A stretch of 64,000 nucleotides of DNA. Origin: Paraburkholderia acidisoli (GTDB lineage: Bacteria; Pseudomonadota; Gammaproteobacteria; Burkholderiales; Burkholderiaceae). Position 1 is the stretch's first letter. Every line of letters begins with the position of its first letter. The DNA is taken from contig NZ_CP046914.1 of assembly GCF_009789675.1 (NCBI RefSeq), forward strand, positions 558,001-622,000. The letters run 5' to 3'. Shown piece by piece: positions 57,477 to 64,000 of the stretch. Under the pieces are notes generated by a model that was not told where the DNA came from, did not search any database, and worked only from the letters and a program-made list of their open reading frames with translations. The position numbers were made by a program, and so were the translations under genes.

Positions 57477-58715
57477 TTATTCAGCGGAGATCCGCGCCGG
57501 CAACTGGCGCAGCGTCTGGCCACCCGGGAGGGTGGCGGCGAATGCGGGTTCTTCGCGGCTTGCGTGCCGGACGGCTTCGTTGGCGTCGCCCGCGAGTTGT
57601 CGATACAGCGCGATGTATTGCGCGGCCATGCGCGCCCAGCCGAACTGGCCCGCGAGGTCGGCGGCCGCCACGCCCATCGCGAGGCGGCGCGTGCGGTCGC
57701 TCGCGAGCGCGACGACAGCGTGCGCGAGCGCGGTCACGTCGTCGGGATCTTCGAGCACGATGCCGCACTCGGGCGTGATGATTTCCGCGCCGCCCGCCGT
57801 GCGCGCGGTGACCACGGGCAAGCCCGCCGCCATCGCTTCGAGCAGCGAGAGACTCATCGCTTCGTAGCGCGAAGGAAAGACGTAGGTGTCCACGGAACGC
57901 ATCAACGTGGGCATATCGCTTACGAGACCGAGAAAATGCACGCGGTTCGCAATACCGAGTTCGCGCGCGAGCTCCGGATACGGGCTGCCCGGCAGATAAC
58001 CGGCCACCGCCAGATGCACGTGATCGGGCATTTGCTTGAGCGCGTGCAGCACGGTGCCGAGATTCTTGCGCGGCGTGCGCAGGTCGCCCACGAACAGCAG
58101 CAGGAAGGCTTCGGCGGGCAAATCGAACTTCGCGCGGTCGGCATGCGCCGAGGCGAAGCCGCGCGTATCCACGCCGTTGTAGATCACGTCGAGGCGCTCG
58201 ACCGGGTCGCCGCCCGAGTCGCGAATCTCGTCGGCGACCTTGCGCGAGACGGCCGCGATCACGCGCGAGCGCCGGTAAGCCCAGCGTTCGAGCACGGCGT
58301 TGGCGCGCGTATAGACGAATTGATACGCCGACCACACGCCACGCGTGAGTCCGAACGGATAGTACTTGCTGCGCGCCCAGCCGCCGTGCACGAAATGCGC
58401 CGTGTTGACGTCGGCGTGCGCCCACGTGATGAAGCCGTTCACATGCAGCACGTCGTATTCGCTGCGATGACGGCGCAGCCACAGCGCGCTCTTCAACGCG
58501 AACACCTGCTGGCGCAGCAGATTCGTCGGCCACCAGCGCGACGGCTTCACGCTCACCCATTTCACGTTGGGATGCGCGAGCATTTCCGGCGCGACATGCG
58601 ATGCGATCAGCGTGACTTCGAATCCTTCGGCGAGCGCCGCGCGCGCGATTTCATGGTTGACGCGCCCCTGGCCGTCGTTATGGCGCACGACGTGCGTGAC
58701 GATTGCGACTCTCAC
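57477..58715 (-). CDS. bceJ: GT4 glycosyltransferase (bceJ)
   Basis: This 412-aa GT-B glycosyltransferase of family 4 takes part in repeat-unit assembly. It starts at GTG 58715, overlapping the bceI stop (GTGA), with GGAGG seven bases upstream. The protein opens VAIVTHVVRHNDGQGRVN, the acceptor domain. It has LLLFVGDLRTPRKNLGTVL in the donor domain and EAMSLSLLEAMAAGLPVVT at the EX7E position. The last 25 residues form a polar tail. The tight overlap with the polymerase gene suggests ordered co-expression. Confidence 0.88.
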   Translation of the reverse strand: MRVAIVTHVVRHNDGQGRVNHEIARAALAEGFEVTLIASHVAPEMLAHPNVKWVSVKPSRWWPTNLLRQQVFALKSALWLRRHRSEYDVLHVNGFITWAHADVNTAHFVHGGWARSKYYPFGLTRGVWSAYQFVYTRANAVLERWAYRRSRVIAAVSRKVADEIRDSGGDPVERLDVIYNGVDTRGFASAHADRAKFDLPAEAFLLLFVGDLRTPRKNLGTVLHALKQMPDHVHLAVAGYLPGSPYPELARELGIANRVHFLGLVSDMPTLMRSVDTYVFPSRYEAMSLSLLEAMAAGLPVVTARTAGGAEIITPECGIVLEDPDDVTALAHAVVALASDRTRRLAMGVAAADLAGQFGWARMAAQYIALYRQLAGDANEAVRHASREEPAFAATLPGGQTLRQLPARISAE

Positions 58716-60235
58716 TCGGAGACCTCCCTGTTGAATGCCTGGCGTCGCTCCAGCTTGCGCCAATGCCCCGCGCTGAGAATGGAAAACACACTCGAAAAGA
58801 GCAGCAAACCGCCCGTGCCGACGAGTGAGTTCGTGAACACGAGCATGGCGAAAATCGATACGGCGAGACTCAGGCACGCGCACACGTAGCGGTCTTCCTG
58901 CATGCGGAACGACTCGCGCACGGCGCGCACGATCAGCCACAGCACGCCCGACATGTAGAGCAGCGTGCCGGGCCAGCCGAGCACGAACGGAATGTTCATC
59001 ACGCCGCTGTCGAAGCTGCCGTATTTGCCCAGTTCGCCGTTGTCGCTCGAGAGCTTCGTCGAGGCGCCGGTGGCACCCATGCCTTCGCCCGTCACGTCGG
59101 TGAAGGCCGTCTTGGCGAATTCGGCGTAAAACTGGTTACGCGCTTCGTAGCTCTGGTCGTCGCTCAGATTGACGAGTGAATTCAGGCGCTGCTGCATGCG
59201 GTCCGCGACCGGCCCGAAGGTGAGCAGCGGCACACACACGCCCGCGAGCACGAACGCGCTGATGACGATACGCAAGCGCACCTTGTTGCTCGACTTCGCC
59301 AGTTGAATCAGCATGGCGATGGCCCAGCCGCCCCACGTGGAGCGCACCAGCGAAAGCGCGAAGGCGAAGAAGCCGAACGCCGCCGCGACCCAGCGCACGC
59401 GATGTTGCGCCGCCATCACCAGCACCATCGCGCCCATCATCGCGAACGCGAACGGCCCCGACGAATTCATCGTGCTGAACACGCGCACGCCGAGCGGCAC
59501 GGGGTCGCCCTGGGAATTCATGTTCGAGCCGATCATCCACATCGCGTCCCACGGCGGCATGATGAAGAACTGCACGAGGCCGTACGCGCCCATCACGAGC
59601 ATGCCGTAGATGAAGGTGTTGACGATGGTCTGACGGCACTCGGGATACTGGCGCGTGAGCACCATGATGTGAAAGCCGATCAGCAGCGGATACACCCAGT
59701 TGGCGAGGTCGTAGACGGCCGCTGCCGGGCCCGACGACATCACGCCCACCACGAACGCATAGGCGATGCCGAGCAGCGCCAGCAGCAGCGGCAAACCGCG
59801 CCGCTGCGCGAGCACCGGGTAATAGCGCAGCAGCGAAATGCCGCTGATCATCGTGACCGCGAGCGGCGCGACCTGAATCAGACTCGTGGGTGTGAAGCCG
59901 CCCTTGCCGTAGTCGGCGAGCCGGCGCACTTCGGGGCTCAGGAACCACAGCCACCACATGAAGCCGATATACCGCACCGGGTTCACGAAGTAGAGCCACA
60001 GCCCCGTGGCGATCGACAGCACCGGAAACAGCAGCGTGAGCGCGGAGCCCTGATGCGCGCCGATCAGCAGCGCCGTGACGAGCCACAGCGCGAGCGGCGG
60101 CAGCGTGTCGCGGCCCAGCGCGCGCCGCAATCCCGAACGCGACGCGGCGGCCGCGCGCGGCTGCGGCTGCGGCACGAAGCCAGGCTGCGGTAGCGGCGCG
60201 GAAGGGTCTTGAGCCCAGGCGGAGGACACGCGCAT
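58712..60235 (-). CDS. bceI: Wzy-type repeat-unit polymerase (bceI)
   Basis: This 507-aa polytopic inner-membrane protein would polymerise cepacian heptasaccharides in the periplasm. It has a proline/alanine-rich cytosolic N-terminus (1-38) and then about 11 transmembrane helices. A large periplasmic loop between helices near residues 340-410 contains SYEARNQFYAEF, the arrangement seen in O-antigen polymerase/ligase-like proteins. The start at ATG 60235 lies two bases after the bceH stop. Sequence conservation in this family is low, so identity rests on topology and locus position. Confidence 0.83.
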   Translation of the reverse strand: MRVSSAWAQDPSAPLPQPGFVPQPQPRAAAASRSGLRRALGRDTLPPLALWLVTALLIGAHQGSALTLLFPVLSIATGLWLYFVNPVRYIGFMWWLWFLSPEVRRLADYGKGGFTPTSLIQVAPLAVTMISGISLLRYYPVLAQRRGLPLLLALLGIAYAFVVGVMSSGPAAAVYDLANWVYPLLIGFHIMVLTRQYPECRQTIVNTFIYGMLVMGAYGLVQFFIMPPWDAMWMIGSNMNSQGDPVPLGVRVFSTMNSSGPFAFAMMGAMVLVMAAQHRVRWVAAAFGFFAFALSLVRSTWGGWAIAMLIQLAKSSNKVRLRIVISAFVLAGVCVPLLTFGPVADRMQQRLNSLVNLSDDQSYEARNQFYAEFAKTAFTDVTGEGMGATGASTKLSSDNGELGKYGSFDSGVMNIPFVLGWPGTLLYMSGVLWLIVRAVRESFRMQEDRYVCACLSLAVSIFAMLVFTNSLVGTGGLLLFSSVFSILSAGHWRKLERRQAFNREVSE

Positions 60236-60237
60236 GA

Positions 60238-61383
60238 TTACGTCCCGCGCGCGGCCACACCCGGCTCGCGCGGCGCCCTCGCCGTCACGTTGCCGATGCG
60301 CGGGTCGCGCTCTTGCAGCATCTCGCGCGTGAGTTGCGCATGCTGGCGTGCGAAATGCTGCGTCGTGAGATCGCGCGAGCGCAGTTGCTCACACGCCTCG
60401 CGCGCCTGTTCGAGCGTGCGCGCGGGATCGGCAACGAGCTTGTCGACGGCTTCGCGCAGTTGCTGCGGATCGAACGGCGCAACGTAGCTCGCGGCCTGGT
60501 CGTCGAAATAATCTTCGAGCGCGCCCACCTTCGTGGCGATCATCGGCTTGCCGAGCGCGGCCGCTTCGAGCATCACGGTGATCCCCGACGCATGCGTGTT
60601 CGGGCGCAGCGGCACCACGATGATATCGGCCCACTCGTAAAGCGTGTGCTGCTGCTGAATGCCCGAGACGCGCACGATCTCCACGTTGTCCGCGCGCGCG
60701 GAAGCGGGCATGCGCCGCCGCGTGGCGATACGCACCTGATAGCGCGCGTCGTTGCCGAGCGCGCTCACGAGCGTGGCCCAGTCGCGATCGCGGTCGTTGC
60801 CGATCGCGGCTACGCGCACGGGCTTATTGGGCTTCCAGTGCGACGGCGGACACAGCGGAAAGTCCGCCGTATTGAGGCCGTACAGCACGTGACGCGCTGC
60901 GCGGCCGAAGTACGTGCCGCATAGCGCGGCGTTCTCGCTCGCGAGCGTGGTGAGCAGATCGGCGCGCGCCAGCAGACGTCGATACATCGCGCGGCGCAGC
61001 GCGCCATAGCCGGGCCAGCGGTCGAGCAGCCACACGCTTTGCGCGAGCAGCAGCGGGCGCGTGCCGCCCTTCTTCGCGAGCATGAGCAGCACGAGCGCCA
61101 CGGCGAGATGCTCCTGCTCCGTGTGCGTCCAGATGACGTCGGCGTCGAGAATCGCGCGGCGATTGCGCCAGGCGTGCAGGAAGTCGAACCCGAGCGCCGC
61201 CTTGAGCGCGCGGCGCGCGAAACGCACGGGCGCGGTCTCGCGCGAGTCTTTCGCGAAGTCGAGCGCGAACTCCGCGGATTCCGCGTGATGGTAGCCATAC
61301 AGGCTGCCGATATTTTCGCCCTTGCGATAACGGCGCGGATCGGCGCCATAAAACAGATGGACGTGGACTTGCGTACCGCTCAT
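60238..61383 (-). CDS. bceH: Glycosyltransferase, GT-B fold (bceH)
   Basis: This 381-aa glycosyltransferase of the repeat-unit pathway starts after a strong ribosome site (GGAGGA). The protein starts MSGTQVHVHLFYGADP. The donor-binding half contains VRVAAIGNDRDRDWATLVSAL and WADIIVVPLRPNTHASG, followed by ITVMLEAAALGKPMIATK, a degenerate form of the GT4 EX7E element. It is thus a divergent GT4 member. It is followed by bceI after 2 bp. Donor and linkage are not determinable from sequence. Confidence 0.85.
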   Translation of the reverse strand: MSGTQVHVHLFYGADPRRYRKGENIGSLYGYHHAESAEFALDFAKDSRETAPVRFARRALKAALGFDFLHAWRNRRAILDADVIWTHTEQEHLAVALVLLMLAKKGGTRPLLLAQSVWLLDRWPGYGALRRAMYRRLLARADLLTTLASENAALCGTYFGRAARHVLYGLNTADFPLCPPSHWKPNKPVRVAAIGNDRDRDWATLVSALGNDARYQVRIATRRRMPASARADNVEIVRVSGIQQQHTLYEWADIIVVPLRPNTHASGITVMLEAAALGKPMIATKVGALEDYFDDQAASYVAPFDPQQLREAVDKLVADPARTLEQAREACEQLRSRDLTTQHFARQHAQLTREMLQERDPRIGNVTARAPREPGVAARGT

Positions 61384-61420
61384 TCAGGGTCCTCCGTGTA
61401 GTCTCGTGGGCGAGCGCGCA

Positions 61421-62356
61421 TCAGGCCAGCGCGCCCAGGGCACGGCGCGCTTCGCGCGCGCCGCCGCGTACCGCGCGCCAGCGTGCGAACGCCGCGCCCG
61501 CCGAACCGCCGCGCAGCGCGCTCAGACCCGTATGCACCAGGCCGGGATACACGCGCGTGCCGACCAGTGCGTACCACCACCACGCCGTCTGGCGATGCAG
61601 CGGCGGCAAGTGGCCGAGCAGAATCCAGTGCAGATTGAAGGCCGCGTTGCGGATGGAGGCGAGCGTCTGCGCGTTGCGCGGATCTTCGCCGGGGCGCGGC
61701 GCCGGGAAATGATCGACGGCCACGAGCGGGTCGTACATGAGCTTCCAGCCCGCGCGCTTCACGCTCATGCTGAACGCCATGTCGTTGTGCGTTTGCGCGC
61801 CGCTCCCGCGCAACTGGCGATCGAATCGGCGCTCGCCGATGGCCTCACGGCGGTAGCTCATGTTGGCGCCCTTGAGCAGATCCACTTCGCGCGCGCCGCC
61901 CGTGCCCAGATGATGATTGCCGACGATGCGGCCCGAGCGCTGCAGCTTGCCCACGAGCGAGCGCTCGCCGTCGAGCACCTTGCCGCCTTCGTGCACCCAG
62001 TCGCGGCCGCCAAGCGCGCCCAGCAACGGGTCCGCCTCGAACGCGGCGGCGATGCGCGCAACCCAGTCGGCGCGCGGCGCGGCGTCGTCGTCGGTGATCG
62101 AGATCACGTCGCCCGTGGCGGCGTCGATACCGCGATTGAGCGCGGCCACCTGGCCCGGTTCGTCGACGATCGCCACGTCGACCTTGAGCACACGCGGCGT
62201 CACGTGCTCCGCGAGGCACGCATGCGTGGCCTCGTCGTCGGCGCGCGCCACCACCACGATCTGATCGGGCGCGCGCTCCTGGCGCAGCAGCGCCGAAAGG
62301 CAACGCGAGAGATCGTCAGGACGCTGATACGTCGGCACCAGCACGGTCACTTTCAT
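61421..62356 (-). CDS. bceG: GT2 glycosyltransferase (bceG)
   Basis: This 311-aa GT-A glycosyltransferase of family 2 uses a metal ion and adds an early sugar of the cepacian unit. It begins MKVTVLVPTYQRPDDLSRCL, the classic GT2 start. The metal site is DDDAAPRADW (about residues 88-97). Acceptor-side elements EVDLLKGANMSYRR and HNDMAFSMSVKRAGWKL follow. A hydrophobic C-terminal portion may contact the membrane. The start is preceded by AAGGAGAG and lies 16 bp after the bceF stop, so it is in the same operon. Confidence 0.87.
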   Translation of the reverse strand: MKVTVLVPTYQRPDDLSRCLSALLRQERAPDQIVVVARADDEATHACLAEHVTPRVLKVDVAIVDEPGQVAALNRGIDAATGDVISITDDDAAPRADWVARIAAAFEADPLLGALGGRDWVHEGGKVLDGERSLVGKLQRSGRIVGNHHLGTGGAREVDLLKGANMSYRREAIGERRFDRQLRGSGAQTHNDMAFSMSVKRAGWKLMYDPLVAVDHFPAPRPGEDPRNAQTLASIRNAAFNLHWILLGHLPPLHRQTAWWWYALVGTRVYPGLVHTGLSALRGGSAGAAFARWRAVRGGAREARRALGALA

Positions 62357-62372
62357 GGTTCGCTCTCCTTCG

Positions 62373-64000
62373 TCACGCGCTCAGATATTCCTGGACGGCG
62401 TCGTAGCCATAGCCGTAGCTGCCGCGCGCACGCGCCGGCACCCCGTTGAAGATACCGCCCTGCACGCGCACGCCCGCATTGCGCAAACGCTTGAGCGTGT
62501 CGGCGAGTTCGCCTTCCGAATGCATGCCCGAACGCAGCACGAGGAATGTCGAGCCCGCATGACCGCCAATGATCGCGGCGTCGGTCACGGCGAGCACGGG
62601 CGGCGTGTCGATGAGCAGCACGTCGTAGCGCGACGCGAGCCCTTCGAGGTACTGCGAGAGGCGCGGCGACATCAGCAGTTCCGAAGGATTGGGCGGACGG
62701 CGGCCACACGAGATGAAGTGCAGGTTGTCCACTTCGGTCGCGCGGATCGCCTCGTCCAGCGCGATCTGCCCGGAGAGCAGTTCGGAGAAGCCGTTTTCCT
62801 GCGGGCCGCCGAGATGACGCTCGAGCGCGCCGCGGCGCATGTCGCCGTCGATCATCAACACGCGCTTGCCCGAACTCGCGAGCAGCACGGCGAGATTCGC
62901 GGTGAGAAAGCTCTTGCCCACACCCGGCACGGAGCCCGTGAACATGATCACGCGATTGCGCGCGTCCATCACGCTGAACTGCAGCGAGGTGCGCAGGCTA
63001 CGCAGGCTTTCGACCGTGAGATCCTTCGGGCGCGCGTTCGCGAGCACTTCGCGCAGACGCGTGCCGCCGCGCAGCGGGCGCTTTTCGAGCACGGCCTGTT
63101 CGGTCGAGAGCGGCACGAGACCGTACACGGGCAGCTGGAACGAGCGCTCGATCTGGTCGGGGTCCACGATGCCCTTGAACATGTTGCGGCGCAGGAGCAC
63201 GAAGCCCGTACCGAGAATCACGCCGAGCAACGAAGCGGCCGAGATGATGAGCAGCTTCTTCGGCTTCGACGGCTTGCCCGGACGCAGCGCCGGATCGACG
63301 ATATGCACGTTGCCGCCAGTGCCCACGCGCTGCACCGAAAGCTCCTGAATACGGTTGAGCAGCAGCACGTAAATGTCCTCGGCCACCTTCGCGTCGCGTT
63401 GCAGCTGCACGGCCTTGACTTCGGTGGCGGGCAGATCGCGGAACTTGGTGTCGTACTTCGCGCGCTCGCCCTGCAATTGCGCGAGTTGCTGGCGCGCCGC
63501 GATCAGCACCGGATGCTGGTCGCCAAAGCGCTGCTGCAACGAAGCGATCTGCAATTGCAGCGCCGAAATCTGCTGCTCGTACTGCACGCTGCCGTCGAGA
63601 TAAATCTTTGCTTCGTCGCTCGCGTTGATCGAACCCGACTTGCTTTGATACGCGGTGAGCGCGGCTTCCGCGTTCTCCAGATCGCCCTTCAGGCGCGGCT
63701 GTTCGCTGCGCAGGAAGTCGAGCATCTTGCTGGCGTCGGCCTGTTTCGTCGCCACGTGTTCACGCAGATACGATTCGGCCACGGCGTTGGCGACCGCCGC
63801 CGCGAGCGTGGGGTCGGTGTTTTCCAGCGAGATGTCGATGATGCCGGTCTGCTTGCCCTGCTCCTGCACCTGGACCGCGTTCTGGAACGCGCTGATCGCG
63901 TCCAGATCGTTCATGCGCACGACCGTGAAGCGCGTGCCGGGCCGCGCCGCGAGTTGCGTCACGAGCAGCGTCACGCCGCCGCCTTGCGCGGTTTGCCCCA
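62373..64000 (-). CDS. bceF: Polysaccharide copolymerase/tyrosine autokinase (bceF), 3' part
   Basis: The gene continues past the right edge, so only the C-terminal 540 or so residues are seen. The product is a Wzc-like BY-kinase that controls chain length and export of cepacian. From left to right in the protein: the end of the periplasmic coiled-coil domain (SEQPRLKGDLENAEAAL), transmembrane helix 2 (LLIISAASLLGVILGTG), then the cytosolic kinase. The kinase has Walker A GSVPGVGKS, Walker A' VLMIDGDMR and Walker B LLIDTPPV. The tail GSYGYGYDAVQEYLSA has four tyrosines for autophosphorylation. N-terminal elements cannot be checked. Confidence 0.92.
   Translation of the reverse strand, partial: GQTAQGGGVTLLVTQLAARPGTRFTVVRMNDLDAISAFQNAVQVQEQGKQTGIIDISLENTDPTLAAAVANAVAESYLREHVATKQADASKMLDFLRSEQPRLKGDLENAEAALTAYQSKSGSINASDEAKIYLDGSVQYEQQISALQLQIASLQQRFGDQHPVLIAARQQLAQLQGERAKYDTKFRDLPATEVKAVQLQRDAKVAEDIYVLLLNRIQELSVQRVGTGGNVHIVDPALRPGKPSKPKKLLIISAASLLGVILGTGFVLLRRNMFKGIVDPDQIERSFQLPVYGLVPLSTEQAVLEKRPLRGGTRLREVLANARPKDLTVESLRSLRTSLQFSVMDARNRVIMFTGSVPGVGKSFLTANLAVLLASSGKRVLMIDGDMRRGALERHLGGPQENGFSELLSGQIALDEAIRATEVDNLHFISCGRRPPNPSELLMSPRLSQYLEGLASRYDVLLIDTPPVLAVTDAAIIGGHAGSTFLVLRSGMHSEGELADTLKRLRNAGVRVQGGIFNGVPARARGSYGYGYDAVQEYLSA

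Overview
The window is high-GC, gene-dense DNA, very probably a chromosome of a Burkholderia-group beta-proteobacterium, most likely Paraburkholderia or Caballeronia. The main reasons are the complete, single-locus cepacian (bce) exopolysaccharide cluster at the right end, a recC-recB-recD operon, a Tat-exported phosphocholine phospholipase C, and codon use strongly biased to G/C in the third position. I see no rRNA, tRNA, CRISPR array, insertion sequence or phage gene. It reads as ordinary chromosome with many small accessory metabolic units.

Left part (1-21.4 kb). The end of an Nramp metal transporter is followed by an orphan glucose-6-phosphate dehydrogenase (zwf), a 57-aa membrane protein, a MarR regulator divergent from a zinc alcohol dehydrogenase, a TPR/GT9-like fusion, small hypothetical proteins, a lipoprotein, a Tat-exported phospholipase C, a GFA-fold zinc protein, and an overlapping catalase-like peroxidase/cytochrome b561 pair. 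Next come a 2-keto-3-deoxygluconate permease, a tripartite EmrAB-OprM-type efflux operon with a divergent TetR regulator, a LysE exporter, and a TetR-ohr peroxide-resistance pair. Three regulator promoters here carry clear operators that overlap the promoter itself.

Middle (21.4-43.7 kb). A recCBD operon with 4-nt overlaps is followed by a ugpA-ugpE-ugpC glycerol-3-phosphate transporter with no ugpB. Two nearly identical palindromic sites lie in that operon. An orphan ferredoxin-type reductase and an ACS-family MFS transporter with a palindrome-rich promoter follow. Then come a deoxyribosyltransferase-like protein, two peptidases of families that usually work at acid pH (S10 and S53), and a BMP-family nucleoside-binding protein next to a nucleoside deaminase.

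Right part (43.7-64 kb). This is the cepacian locus: bceT/galU, a 47-aa membrane protein, bceS, bceR, bceQ, bceP, bceO, bceN/gmd, a GDP-rhamnose reductase, bceK, bceJ, bceI, bceH, bceG and the C-terminal part of bceF. The precursor enzymes supply UDP-glucose and GDP-rhamnose. BceG, H, J, K and R build the repeat unit, BceO and BceS probably acetylate it, BceQ flips it, BceI polymerises it and BceF controls chain length and export. BceP is an exported beta-propeller protein, perhaps a polysaccharide-modifying enzyme. The remaining genes (bceA-E) should lie just beyond the right edge.

I did not find a clear wholly new system. The best leads are regulatory: a TetR circuit apparently replacing OhrR in control of ohr, the paired ugp palindromes, promoter-operator overlaps with probably leaderless regulator mRNAs, and a repeated C-T(5-7)-GCG motif in the bce promoters. 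Two small membrane proteins that ordinary gene calling could miss are also listed.
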